Shown here: in pieces, positions 8,235-16,094 of the stretch
Layout: the number at the start of each line of letters is the position of its first letter
How positions within the stretch are numbered: position 1 is the stretch's first letter
Source: CAYUCJ01 sp049282265
GTDB lineage: Bacteria; Desulfobacterota; DSM-4660; Desulfatiglandales; Desulfatiglandaceae
Assembly: GCA_049282265.1 (NCBI GenBank)
Contig: JBAPTR010000228.1
Span: forward strand, 1-53,698
Reading direction: 5' to 3'
Length of the DNA: 53,698 bases
Program-made: the position numbers and the translations under genes
The notes under the pieces: model-generated
Database searches by the model: none
The model's input: only the letters and a program-made list of their open reading frames with translations
Told to the model about the DNA's origin: nothing

Positions 8235-8651
8235 ATGAAGGCAGCCGTGACCGTGTGGAACAACAGGATCTCTCCGGTATTCGATGTTTCGAAACTGCTG
8301 ATGGTGGCAGAGGTCATCGATCACAAAGTCATCCGGGTGCATTATGAGCCCATGGATTCTGATTCCAGCGCCCGAACGGCTGAACGTCTCGCCAAGATGG
8401 GGGTAACAGTCTTGATTTGCGGTGCGATCTCCCAAAAGCCGGCCTTGATATTGGAGGCCGCGGGTATCCGACTGATTCCTTTTGTAACCGGCAAAGCCGA
8501 CAGGGTGATTGATGCTTTTGCAGAAGGTCGGGCCATCATTCCCCAATTCTTGATGCCGGGATGTGGCAGGCGTCGCAGATGCTGCGACGGAAGTTCGGAA
8601 AATCATATGGCCCCAGGCCCTTCGGAAAAAGGAAGTGGAGAAAAACGATGA
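8235..8651 (+). CDS. NifX/NifB-like (dinitrogenase FeMo-cofactor family) protein
   Basis: A 138-residue protein whose first 105 residues match the small FeMo-cofactor-binding fold (MKAAVTVWNNRISPVFDVS at the start, VTVLICGAISQKP in the middle). Proteins of this fold bind Mo- or Fe-containing clusters; in Desulfovibrio the related orange protein carries a Mo-Cu-S cluster. The C-terminal 30 residues are polar and cysteine-bearing (CGRRRRCC). The ribosome site AAGGAGG lies before ATG 8235. It is first in the operon behind the sigma-54 promoter at 8190, and its stop overlaps the next ATG. A role in cluster binding is inferred from family and neighbours. Confidence 0.85.
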   Translation: MKAAVTVWNNRISPVFDVSKLLMVAEVIDHKVIRVHYEPMDSDSSARTAERLAKMGVTVLICGAISQKPALILEAAGIRLIPFVTGKADRVIDAFAEGRAIIPQFLMPGCGRRRRCCDGSSENHMAPGPSEKGSGEKR

Positions 8652-9043
8652 TTGACATTCTAACCGTCAGTACAAAACGATCAGCGTTGTCAGCGGTGAT
8701 CGATTTTTTGAGCATGCAGGACGACATCCGCCTGCTAAACGCCCAATGCGGAGCTGAGGCCCTGGATGCCATCGGCAAGAATGCGGTTACGCTGGTCATC
8801 GCAGACGAGGATCTTGGCGATATGACCGGGCTTGAATTCAGCCGACGGCTCGTGGCTGCCAATCCGCTGGTCTATTGCGCCCTGGTCAGTTCTTTGCCGG
8901 CCGAAGCGTTCCATGAAGCCAGCGAGGGATTGGGCGTCCTGGCCCAACTGCCGGTCTCAGCGGTAGGAACGGACGGAGAAGATCTTCTGGCAAAACTTCG
9001 CTATGTCATCAAACTGAATCAGCCAGTGGAGCAAAGCTCATGA
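8648..9043 (+). CDS. Pseudo-receiver (degenerate response-regulator) domain protein
   Basis: This 131-residue protein has the receiver fold pattern, with LVIADEDLGDMTGLEF at the usual phospho-Asp position, but other key residues are missing. The N-terminal acidic pair is replaced by Ser and Thr (ILTVSTKRSA), the switch Thr lies in CALVSS, and the conserved Lys before Pro is absent (LAQLPVSA). It probably cannot be phosphorylated normally and may act as a protein-protein adaptor. The start is ATG 8648, overlapping the previous stop (ATGA); an in-frame start further upstream would extend it inside the previous gene and has no better ribosome site. It lies between NifX-like and MinD-like genes. 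Confidence 0.7.
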   Translation: MIDILTVSTKRSALSAVIDFLSMQDDIRLLNAQCGAEALDAIGKNAVTLVIADEDLGDMTGLEFSRRLVAANPLVYCALVSSLPAEAFHEASEGLGVLAQLPVSAVGTDGEDLLAKLRYVIKLNQPVEQSS

Positions 9044-9891
9044 TTATCAGTGTTGCCAGCGGCAAGGGCGGTACCGGCAAGACAACGGTTGCCGTCAATA
9101 TGGCGGCGTCATTGCAAAGATCGGTGCGGTTTTTGGACTGCGATGTGGAAGCGCCCAATGCCCATCTTTTTCTCCATCCGGAAATACGGGAAACAAAACC
9201 CTTTTCCGTACCGGTGCCTGAAATCCATGAAGAAAAATGCACCTATTGTAAAAAGTGCGCCCAGATTTGCCGATTCCGGGCCATTGCCATCCTGGAGGAA
9301 GCCACGTTGACGTTCCCCGAACTGTGCCACAGCTGTGGTGGCTGCATGGCGGTGTGCCCGGAAGCGGCCATTTCGGAAATCGGTCGCAATGTCGGGGAAA
9401 TTATGATCGGACAGGCGCAGCACATCGAGTTCGTCCATGGCAAGCTTCGGGTCGGCGAGGCCATGTCGCCGCCTTTGATCAAAGCGGTACGCAAGTACGA
9501 GCGGCCGGACATAGTCACTATCATCGACGCGCCGCCCGGCACCTCGTGCCCGGTGGTTGCGGCCATGAAAGGGGCCGACTTCATCCTGATGGTCACCGAG
9601 CCAACACCTTTTGGTTTGCACGATCTAAAACTGGCCGTGGGCGTTGTTCGCGTCCTTGGCATCCCCTGTGGGCTGGTGATCAACTGCAGCGATATCGGTG
9701 ACGATCGTGTCAAACAATATGCCGAAACCGAAAACATTCCCATTCTGATGGAAATTCCCTTTGATCGCCAAATTGCTCAGGCCTACGCCCGGGGTGAACT
9801 GCTGGTCGAAGCTCTGCCGGAATGGAAGGCGCGTTTCAGTGAACTTTATGGGAAAGTTGACCGAATGGTCAAGCAAGGTGGACAAGGATGA
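9040..9891 (+). CDS. MinD/ParA-type ATPase with two inserted [4Fe-4S] motifs
   Basis: A 283-residue cytoplasmic P-loop ATPase. It starts with the deviant Walker A SGKGGTGKTT, has the DCDVEAPN switch, and then an inserted two-cluster ferredoxin segment (CTYCKKCAQIC at about 67-77 and CHSCGGCMAVC at about 98-108). The IIDAPPGTSCPVV Walker B region follows. This arrangement is that of DVU2103/DVU2104 in the Desulfovibrio orange-protein complex, where two such paralogues act together. The start overlaps the previous stop, and its own stop overlaps the start of the paralogue at 9888. It probably handles assembly or positioning of a metal-sulfur complex; the substrate is not known. Confidence 0.9.
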   Translation: MIISVASGKGGTGKTTVAVNMAASLQRSVRFLDCDVEAPNAHLFLHPEIRETKPFSVPVPEIHEEKCTYCKKCAQICRFRAIAILEEATLTFPELCHSCGGCMAVCPEAAISEIGRNVGEIMIGQAQHIEFVHGKLRVGEAMSPPLIKAVRKYERPDIVTIIDAPPGTSCPVVAAMKGADFILMVTEPTPFGLHDLKLAVGVVRVLGIPCGLVINCSDIGDDRVKQYAETENIPILMEIPFDRQIAQAYARGELLVEALPEWKARFSELYGKVDRMVKQGGQG

Positions 9892-10760
9892 AAGAACTCG
9901 TTATCATCAGCGGCAAGGGTGGAACAGGCAAAACCAGCCTGACGGCATGCTTTGCCGCCTTGAGTCAGGACAAGGTGTTGTGTGATGCGGACGTGGATGC
10001 GGCGGATCTGCATCTGCTGCTACAGCCCGAAATCCGTCAGGAAACCGATTTCACCGGCGGCAACACCGCCCTGATCGCAATGGATCGCTGTACGCAGTGC
10101 GGATTATGTGTGGACATGTGCCGGTTCAACGCCATCAGCGACGAATTTGTCGTCAATCCCATTGATTGTGAAGGCTGCGGGGTCTGCGTTGATTTTTGCC
10201 CGGAACAGGCCATTGACTTTCCTCTAAATACCTGTGGGCAGTGGTATGTTTCAGATACCCGGATGGGCCCCATGGTGCATGCCCGTTTGGGGATTGCCGA
10301 AGAAAATTCGGGCAAACTGGTGACCCTGGTCCGACAGGAAGCCAGGAAACTGGCTGAAAAGAAAGGCTGGGATCTGATGATCACCGACGGGCCACCCGGG
10401 GTGGGCTGTCCTGTAATCGCCTCCATCGGCGGTGCCAGCACTGTGCTGATCGTCACCGAACCCACGGTTTCGGGCCTGCACGACATGGATCGGGCCGCCC
10501 AGTTGGCGGCCCATTTCAAGGTGCCGGGGATGGTGTGCGTCAACAAATATGATTTGAACCCGGAAAAAGCGACCGAGATTGAAGCACGCGCCGCCTTTTA
10601 CCACATGAAGGTGGTGGGACGCATTGCCTTTGATCCGGTTTTTACGAAAGCCATGGTGCAGGGCGAAACCCTGCCTGAATATGCACCGCAGGCCGATGCC
10701 ACCCGGCAGGTGAAAGAGATTTGGCAACAGATCATTACCTCTGAGGCAATGATACATTAA
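9888..10760 (+). CDS. Second MinD/ParA-type ATPase with [4Fe-4S] motifs
   Basis: A 290-residue paralogue of the preceding gene: SGKGGTGKTS near the N-terminus, DADVDAADLH, two ferredoxin motifs (CTQCGLCVDMC and CEGCGVCVDFC) and TDGPPGVGCPVI. Identity with the upstream copy is moderate, so the pair is an old duplication and probably forms a heterodimer, as inferred for the two ORP-complex ATPases of Desulfovibrio. The ATGA overlap at 9888-9891 couples translation. A 19-base gap with AAGGAG leads to the next NifX-like gene. Confidence 0.9.
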   Translation: MKELVIISGKGGTGKTSLTACFAALSQDKVLCDADVDAADLHLLLQPEIRQETDFTGGNTALIAMDRCTQCGLCVDMCRFNAISDEFVVNPIDCEGCGVCVDFCPEQAIDFPLNTCGQWYVSDTRMGPMVHARLGIAEENSGKLVTLVRQEARKLAEKKGWDLMITDGPPGVGCPVIASIGGASTVLIVTEPTVSGLHDMDRAAQLAAHFKVPGMVCVNKYDLNPEKATEIEARAAFYHMKVVGRIAFDPVFTKAMVQGETLPEYAPQADATRQVKEIWQQIITSEAMIH

Positions 10761-10779
10761 ACTAGAAGGAGAACTTATT

Positions 10780-11163
10780 ATGGAGAAAGGTAGAATTGCG
10801 GTGCCGTCCACTGGGGACGGCGGAATGGATGGACAACGATCGGGCCATTTTGGCCACTGCGATGTCTTCACGTTGATCGATGTGGCTGAGGGTAAAATTC
10901 AATCGGTCTCAACCATAGCCAACCAGGAGCATGTCCAGGGTGGCTGCATGGTGCCGGTGAACCTGCTGGCGCAACACAAGGTCAATGCATTGGTGGTGGG
11001 CGGTATCGGCATGCGTCCGCTGATGGGATTTCGCCAGGCGGGCATCGATGTCTACCATGATGCCGAGCGGGCTGAGATCCGGCCGGTGGTGGAAGACCTG
11101 GTCGCGGGTAAGCTGCCGATGATTTCCGACAACGAGGTGTGCGGCGGTGGCGGCGGACACTAA
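10780..11163 (+). CDS. NifX/NifB-like cluster-binding protein
   Basis: A 127-residue protein with the small FeMo-cofactor fold: IAVPSTGDGGMDGQRSGHFG at the start, VNALVVGGIGMRPLMGF in the middle, and a Cys-Gly-rich end (VCGGGGGH). The HFGHCD segment is the usual cluster-side His/Cys region of this family. It has a clear AGGAGA ribosome site. It lies between the paired MinD ATPases and another NifX-like gene, so it is a probable client or scaffold of those ATPases. Which metal it binds cannot be read from sequence. Confidence 0.85.
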   Translation: MEKGRIAVPSTGDGGMDGQRSGHFGHCDVFTLIDVAEGKIQSVSTIANQEHVQGGCMVPVNLLAQHKVNALVVGGIGMRPLMGFRQAGIDVYHDAERAEIRPVVEDLVAGKLPMISDNEVCGGGGGH

Positions 11164-11181
11164 CCAGGGGGGAGAAGAACC

Positions 11182-11547
11182 ATGAAAATTGCGGTCACTG
11201 CCAAAGGAACCGATCTTGATGCGGCTGTTGATCCCCGCTTCGGACGCGCGGCCTATATCCTGATCGTGGATTCGGAAACCTTTGCCTTCCGGTTGGTCGA
11301 CAACCAGGCGAACGTCAATGCCTTCAAAGGCGCCGGCATCCAGGCCGCTTCGTCACTGAGCGAACAGGGCGCCGAGGTGCTGCTCACCGGCTATTGCGGC
11401 CCCAACGCGTTTAAGACACTGGCCGCGGCCAAAGTCAAGGTAGCCAATGACGCCAATGTCTACGCCACGGTCAGAGAGGCCGTCGAGGCCTTTACGCAAG
11501 GCAAATTGCCGTACGCAAGCGAGGCCAATGTGGAGGGCCACTGGTAG
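11182..11547 (+). CDS. NifX/NifB-like cluster-binding protein, close to the ORP-like paralogue
   Basis: A 121-residue protein, MKIAVTAKGTDLDAAVDPRF onward, with GAEVLLTGYCGPNAFKTLAA in the centre and EANVEGHW at the end. It is clearly similar to the first 120 residues of the gene at 14179 (NCGPNAVRTL, SEANVSDH), so the two sigma-54 units share paralogues. Ribosome site GGGGGGAG precedes ATG 11182. It is one of three NifX-like proteins in this operon. It likely binds a metal-sulfur cluster; no catalytic residues are expected. Confidence 0.85.
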   Translation: MKIAVTAKGTDLDAAVDPRFGRAAYILIVDSETFAFRLVDNQANVNAFKGAGIQAASSLSEQGAEVLLTGYCGPNAFKTLAAAKVKVANDANVYATVREAVEAFTQGKLPYASEANVEGHW

Positions 11548-11713
11548 GCCATCGGTTTAGGGCATGAAGCATCGCCCGCTTCCGGTTGGTAATGTCATCA
11601 CCGGTGGGACGGCGGTGTTTTATTGCACGCGGCCGATGCAGGCCGCCAATGAATGGCCTGTGGGAGACCATCTCCCGGGCATCCCATCGGAGCGTTGTGG
11701 AGGAAAATCTACG

Positions 11714-12157
11714 TTGGATAAACAATTGATGGAAGCTTCAGCTGAAGACAGCATCCATACCACCATGGCCGCGTCCGGCTATTCGGAAAAAGCCATCGGA
11801 TACTATCTGGAACATCCCTTTATGGGCGAACTGCCCGGCGCCGATCAAGTCAGCGAAATGACCGGCTCCTGCGGGGACACCATGAGAGTATCACTCAAGA
11901 TCGAGCGTGATGTCATTTCCGATATCCGGTACCAGGTCCTGGGGTGTCCCGGAGCGGTGGCGGCGGCCATGGCCGCGGCCGATTTGGTGAAAGGCAAGCC
12001 GCTGGCCGCGGCAACAAGGCTCAATGACGGTGATATTTTCAATGCCCTTGAAGATATCCCGGTCCAAAAGCACCATTGCATTCAGCTGGCCGTTAAAACC
12101 CTGCACAAAAGCATCGCCGAATATGGAGCAAACCACCCATGCCCTGTCCGCACATAA
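11714..12157 (+). CDS. IscU/NifU-like iron-sulfur cluster scaffold
   Basis: A protein of 147 residues with the three conserved scaffold cysteines, in TGSCGDTM, VLGCPGAV and HHCIQLAVKTLHKS. These assemble transient Fe-S clusters in IscU-type proteins. The frame stays open back to an ATG at 11564, but that stretch is not family-like. TTG 11714, with GGAGGA nine bases before it, is the best start; ATG 11729 is the alternative. The 170 bases between 11547 and 11714 hold nothing else I can name. Its place within a NifX/MinD operon suggests it supplies clusters to that complex. Confidence 0.8.
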   Translation: MDKQLMEASAEDSIHTTMAASGYSEKAIGYYLEHPFMGELPGADQVSEMTGSCGDTMRVSLKIERDVISDIRYQVLGCPGAVAAAMAAADLVKGKPLAAATRLNDGDIFNALEDIPVQKHHCIQLAVKTLHKSIAEYGANHPCPVRT

Positions 12158-12189
12158 TGGACCCGACTGGCTGAAAGGAGAAAACCACC

Positions 12190-12447
12190 ATGCCTTTGTT
12201 TGACTATTTCTGCGAGGATTGCGGGAAAACCAGCGAAATTCTTATTACAAATTCACAAGACACGCCGGCATGCGGCCATTGCGGGAGCGACAATCTCAAG
12301 AAACTGCTTTCCGCCCATTCATCCATGTCGGGACCTGCAAAAAATAGCCTGCCCGGCCTTGGTGATACCGCGTGCTGTGGTTCTTCTCCCGGTGATGCCG
12401 CCGGGTGTGCCGGCCCTGGGAGCTGCTGCGGCAGAAATTTCACCTGA
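12190..12447 (+). CDS. FmdB-type zinc-ribbon protein
   Basis: An 85-residue protein with the FmdB-family zinc ribbon: MPLFDYFCEDCGKTSEIL, then CGHCGSDNLKKLLSAH, giving two CxxC knuckles. The C-terminal half is rich in Cys, Gly and Pro (CCGSSPGDAAGCAGPGSCC) and may bind more metal. The family is often found beside methanogen or anaerobe metal-enzyme genes and has been suggested to regulate, but no activity is proven. The ribosome site AAAGGAG is good. It is the last structural gene before the sigma-54 activator. Confidence 0.8.
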   Translation: MPLFDYFCEDCGKTSEILITNSQDTPACGHCGSDNLKKLLSAHSSMSGPAKNSLPGLGDTACCGSSPGDAAGCAGPGSCCGRNFT

Positions 12448-12560
12448 TCCGGCGAGATGCACCGATAATCAAGAAATGGTAAGAAGAGAAAAGGTACCAC
12501 CCTTCCTCAGAAACGCAATCTCTATTGACATTATAGGGAACAGGTCTCATCTTTTAGGGC

Positions 12561-13928
12561 ATGGACACCCAAAAGAATGCCATGGCCTCCACAGCCGAGA
12601 CACAGACCCAGATCATCCTTGACAGTATCGCCGACGGCGTATTTACCGTCGATTCGGACTGGAAAATCACCTCTTTCAACAGGGCCGCAGAACGCATTAC
12701 GGGAATCAAGAAAGCCGAGGCCATGGGCCGCCACTGCTGGGATGTGTTCAGGGCGAGTATCTGTGAGACCCAATGCTCTCTCAAGCAGAGCATTGAAACA
12801 GGCGATCCTGTGGTGGACCAGGCCATCTTCATCGTCACCTCGGAAGGTGAGCGCATCCCTGTGAGTATTTCTACCGCAATCCTGCAGGAGCTTGATGGAA
12901 AGGTGATTGGCGGTGTTGAGTCCTTCCGCGACTTGAGCGTGGTGGAAGAACTTCGCAAGGCACTCAATGAACGCCATTCGTTTTTTGATATTATCAGCAA
13001 AAACAAAGAGATGCGAAGGCTCTTCCAGATCCTTGAGCAGGTGGCAGGAAGCAACAGCACCGTTCTCCTTCAGGGCGAGAGTGGAACAGGCAAGGAATTA
13101 TTCGCACGGGCGATCCATTCACTGAGCCGAAGGAAGAATGGTCCCCTTGTTACGATCAACTGCGGCGCCCTTCCGGATACCCTGCTGGAATCGGAACTGT
13201 TCGGCTACAAGGCCGGTGCATTTACGGATGCCCGTAGAGACAAACTCGGTCGCTTTGCCCTCGCGGAAAAAGGCACCCTGTTTCTTGATGAAATCGGAGA
13301 TATCTCTCCTGCCCTCCAGGTCCGGTTGCTGCGTATCCTCCAGGAGAGGACATATGAGCCGCTCGGAAGTACGCAATCAAAGAAGGCCGATGTTCGGATC
13401 GTGGCTGCTACCCATCAGGATCTCGATCAGCTGGTGAAAAAAGGGCAGTTCCGTCAGGACCTCTTCTACCGCATCAACGTGGTCAAACTCTCCCTTCCTC
13501 CCCTGAGAGATCGAAAAGAAGATATTCCCCTTCTTGCAGAACACTTTATCCGCAAATTCAACCGGCTGAACGACAAGAATATCAAAGGACTTTCTCCGGA
13601 AGCCCTGGGTCTCCTGATGGCCTATGATTTTCCTGGAAACGTCCGGGAACTTGAAAACATGGTGGAATACGCTTCCGTCGTCTGCAGGAACAGTATCATC
13701 GGTTTGGAACATTTGCCGGGGCACCTTCTGCCTCGCGAAACGGTTGCTCGGTCCATGAACTTCGAGTCGTCATGGGAGGAGACAGAGAGGGCATTTGTTC
13801 TCGCAGCTCTTAAGAAAAACAACTGGAAAAAGGCAGCCACCGCCCAAGACCTGGGCATCCACCCCACAACGCTCTGGCGCAAGATGAAACGGCTGAAAAT
13901 CCAGAGCGCTTTCCCCGGATCCGGATGA
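12561..13928 (+). CDS. PAS / AAA+ / Fis sigma-54-dependent activator of the ORP-like cluster
   Basis: A 455-residue enhancer-binding protein. The N-terminal PAS domain (about 15-135) holds two Cys (C in CWDVF and CETQCSL) that could sense redox state. The AAA+ domain has GESGTGKE (about 172-179), the sigma-54 contact loop as GAFTDA (219-224), and FLDEIGD. The C-terminal Fis-type helix-turn-helix is WKKAATAQDLGIHPTTLWRK. The contact loop differs from the canonical GAFTGA by Gly to Asp. It matches in position and type DVU2106, the regulator of the Desulfovibrio orp operons. It probably binds the TTGCA-N4-TGC sites before 8190 and 14101. ATG 12561 has a short AGGG ribosome site. Confidence 0.92.
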   Translation: MDTQKNAMASTAETQTQIILDSIADGVFTVDSDWKITSFNRAAERITGIKKAEAMGRHCWDVFRASICETQCSLKQSIETGDPVVDQAIFIVTSEGERIPVSISTAILQELDGKVIGGVESFRDLSVVEELRKALNERHSFFDIISKNKEMRRLFQILEQVAGSNSTVLLQGESGTGKELFARAIHSLSRRKNGPLVTINCGALPDTLLESELFGYKAGAFTDARRDKLGRFALAEKGTLFLDEIGDISPALQVRLLRILQERTYEPLGSTQSKKADVRIVAATHQDLDQLVKKGQFRQDLFYRINVVKLSLPPLRDRKEDIPLLAEHFIRKFNRLNDKNIKGLSPEALGLLMAYDFPGNVRELENMVEYASVVCRNSIIGLEHLPGHLLPRETVARSMNFESSWEETERAFVLAALKKNNWKKAATAQDLGIHPTTLWRKMKRLKIQSAFPGSG

Positions 13929-13956
13929 TTCTCATCTGGTGTTTCAAGCCATAGAC

Positions 13957-14004
13957 ATTGCATTTGTGCTTGCATCACCAGCATCAATATTGCAATTGTG
14001 CAAT
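13957..14004 (+). promoter_or_regulatory. Paired activator sites before the second sigma-54 promoter
   Basis: Two copies: TTGCA-tttg-TGC at 13958-13969 and a perfect inverted repeat ATTGCA-attg-TGCAAT at 13989-14004. They lie about 100-140 bases before the -24 element at 14101, typical of enhancer sites for sigma-54 activators. Confidence 0.6.
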
Positions 14005-14100
14005 AGTTTTTCGCTGCCCTCGGCGAGTTGCCCTGCTTCTCTCCCGAAAAATGCCTTAAATGTAAAGGAGTTGAAGGCCTGTTCCTCCCAAAGGGAATAG

Positions 14101-14116
14101 TGGCACGTATTCTGCT
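14101..14116 (+). promoter_or_regulatory. Sigma-54 (-24/-12) promoter of the second ORP-like unit
   Basis: TGGCAC-gtatt-CTGCT: a perfect -24 element and a -12 element with the invariant GC at the right distance. The first gene of this unit starts at 14179. Confidence 0.7.
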
Positions 14117-14178
14117 TTTATTATCTGTTGTGTAGACTACGGTCGAGAATGGATCACAAGAAGAAAAGGGGGATAGGA

Positions 14179-14820
14179 ATGAAAATAGCGATCAGTTCAA
14201 GTGGCAATGATCTCAACGCAGCCATCGATCCGCGTTTTGGGCGATGTGCCTATTTTATTCTGGTGGAAACAGAGGATATGAGCTTCGAAGCATTTGACAA
14301 CGAAAACATTGCACTGGGAGGGGGCGCGGGTATTCAATCTGCCCAGTTTGTCGCCTCAAAGGGTGCCAAGGCGGTGATCACCGGAAACTGCGGCCCGAAT
14401 GCCGTAAGGACACTGAATGCAGCAGGGACCAATATTATTGTGGGGCAGTCAGGCACCGTGCGCGAGGTAGTCGAGAAATACAAGAAAGGACTGCTGGACG
14501 CAACAAGTGAGGCCAATGTCTCTGACCATTATGGCTCCTCAGGAGCCTCACCAGATCCCGGAACTTACAAAGGAAGCGGTATGGGCAGTGGTATGGGGCG
14601 CCGTGGCATGAGCGGCGGCATGGGCCGCGGCGGCGGTATGGGTTGCGGTAGAGGTATGGGAGGTGGAGGAAAGGGTTCGGGATGGAATCCTGCCGCCCGC
14701 CCTCAGGCTGTAGCCTCAGAAGATGACGAAGAACTCTCCGTTTTGAAGAAGCAGGCGGAAGAACTCCGCAGGCAAATTGAATCCATTGAATCTAGAAGGA
14801 AAAAACCAACCCTATTGTGA
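14179..14820 (+). CDS. ORP-like NifX-family protein with Gly/Met-rich tail and coiled coil
   Basis: A 213-residue protein. Residues 1-120 are the small FeMo-cofactor fold (MKIAISSSGNDLNAAIDPRF; NCGPNAVRTL). Residues about 130-175 are a Gly/Met/Arg-rich stretch with repeated GMG and GGG units and one Cys. The last 30 residues (ELSVLKKQAEELRRQIESIE) form a short coiled coil of the type seen in DUF5320-like proteins. The ATG at 14179 has a good ribosome site; earlier in-frame starts at 14128 and 14149 do not. It directly follows the sigma-54 promoter at 14101 and is the best candidate for the orange-protein counterpart. The low-complexity tail might mediate assembly. Confidence 0.85.
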   Translation: MKIAISSSGNDLNAAIDPRFGRCAYFILVETEDMSFEAFDNENIALGGGAGIQSAQFVASKGAKAVITGNCGPNAVRTLNAAGTNIIVGQSGTVREVVEKYKKGLLDATSEANVSDHYGSSGASPDPGTYKGSGMGSGMGRRGMSGGMGRGGGMGCGRGMGGGGKGSGWNPAARPQAVASEDDEELSVLKKQAEELRRQIESIESRRKKPTLL

Positions 14821-14840
14821 AACAGGAGGAAAAAAGAACA

Positions 14841-15713
14841 ATGACAGACCAGGGACAGAGCTGCGGATTCAGCAGCCAGGAGAATGAACACCAGAAGCAG
14901 GACATTGAGATACGGGAAAGGCTGGCCCATATCAAGAACAAGATCCTCGTCATGAGCGGAAAAGGGGGTGTAGGCAAGAGCAGTATAGCTGCGTATCTTT
15001 CAGTAGTATTGGCCAAGAGAGGATACAGGGTGGGCCTCATGGACGTTGATCTGCATGGTCCCAGCATCCCCAGGTTGCTGGGACTGAAAGGGAGCTTGCG
15101 TCCAGGCACTGAAGATAAAAAGGCCAGACCCATTGCATACCTGCCCAACCTGGATGTCATCTCTATCGAACCGCTGATGGGCCAAGACAAGGACCAGGCC
15201 ACCATCTGGAGAGGGCCACTCAAGATCGGCGTCATCAGGCAGTTTATTGCCGATATCGAATGGAGCGATCTCGATTACCTCATTGTGGATTCGCCTCCCG
15301 GGACCGGGGACGAGCCCCTGACCGTTGCCCAGACCATACCCGATGCCTGCGCATTGATCGTCACAACACCCCAGGAAATATCCCTGGCGGATGTGAGGAA
15401 ATCCATCAATTTCTGCAAACACGTCAATATGGAAATCCTGGGCCTGGTGGAAAACATGAGCGGCCTTGTGTGTCCACATTGTGGAAAGATGATAGATCTC
15501 TTCAAGACCGGAGGCGGAAAGATCACTGCAAAACAGGAGAATATCAGGCTCCTGGGGACCCTCCCGCTGGAACCTGACGTGGTTCAAAACGGCGATGTCG
15601 GGAATATGTCCCTGTTGGATGACGGAGACCGTCCATTCACCAGTTCCTTTGATGGAATAGTGGACAAGATCATCAGCATTGAGAAAAACAAGGTGAGCTT
15701 TCCGATGGCATAA
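14841..15713 (+). CDS. Mrp/NBP35-type Fe-S carrier ATPase
   Basis: A 290-residue P-loop ATPase of the Mrp family: MSGKGGVGKSSIAAYLS, MDVDLHGPSIPRLLG, VDSPPGTGDEPLTV, and the CPHCGK pair (CxxC) near residue 215 that bridges an Fe-S cluster in the dimer. The Cys in the N-terminal lead (GQSCGF) may also ligate. Start ATG 14841 has AGGAGGA before it; a GTG at 14817 overlapping the upstream stop is less likely. Gene order NifX-Mrp mirrors DVU2108-DVU2109 of the Desulfovibrio ORP complex. It probably loads or unloads clusters. Confidence 0.92.
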   Translation: MTDQGQSCGFSSQENEHQKQDIEIRERLAHIKNKILVMSGKGGVGKSSIAAYLSVVLAKRGYRVGLMDVDLHGPSIPRLLGLKGSLRPGTEDKKARPIAYLPNLDVISIEPLMGQDKDQATIWRGPLKIGVIRQFIADIEWSDLDYLIVDSPPGTGDEPLTVAQTIPDACALIVTTPQEISLADVRKSINFCKHVNMEILGLVENMSGLVCPHCGKMIDLFKTGGGKITAKQENIRLLGTLPLEPDVVQNGDVGNMSLLDDGDRPFTSSFDGIVDKIISIEKNKVSFPMA

Positions 15714-15821
15714 GGAGATATTACCAAGCCGCGGAAAAGAACGGACCAAAATGGTCATAAAATGGCGGTGTGACAGGAAACAATGGTTGCAATCACCAGG
15801 CATATGGAAGGAGGATGTGAT

Positions 15822-16031
15822 ATGGCACCCGGAGGACAAGGGGGAGGACAAAGTGGCGGTAGGGGTCAGGGAACTTCCGGAAGAGGAAGCGGCATGGGCG
15901 GAGGCAGGGGACTCGGCCCGGGAGGAGACTGTGTTTGTCCCAATTGTGGGGAAAAGATGTCCCACGAGAGGGGAAAGCCCTGTTTTGAGCACAAGTGCCC
16001 CAAATGCGGCACCTCGATGACCCGGGCATAG
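15822..16031 (+). CDS. Small Gly-rich zinc-ribbon peptide
   Basis: A protein of 69 residues: about 38 residues rich in Gly, Arg and Ser, then a zinc ribbon with two knuckles, CVCPNCGEKM and CPKCGTSM, plus a Cys between them (KPCFEHKC). ATG 15822 with AAGGAGG seven bases before it is the natural start. It lies about 110 bases after mrp and before a terminator-like hairpin, so it ends the second ORP-like unit. Similar short peptides occur in anaerobes next to Mrp-like genes; function unknown. Confidence 0.7.
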   Translation: MAPGGQGGGQSGGRGQGTSGRGSGMGGGRGLGPGGDCVCPNCGEKMSHERGKPCFEHKCPKCGTSMTRA

Positions 16032-16054
16032 GTTGAGGAGGTTCAACCCGGGTC

Positions 16055-16094
16055 AAGGCATGAGGCGTCACGGGTAACGTTTCATGCCTTTTCA
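16055..16094 (+). terminator. Probable terminator of the second ORP-like unit
   Basis: A perfect nine-base stem AAGGCATGA / TCATGCCTT with an 18-base loop, followed by a short T run. It lies 24 bases after the zinc-ribbon stop codon. Confidence 0.5.

Noticed and set aside
11564..11713. N-terminal extension of the IscU-like protein from ATG 11564
   Set aside because: The first 50 codons show no family similarity, while TTG 11714 has a good ribosome site and the right domain start.
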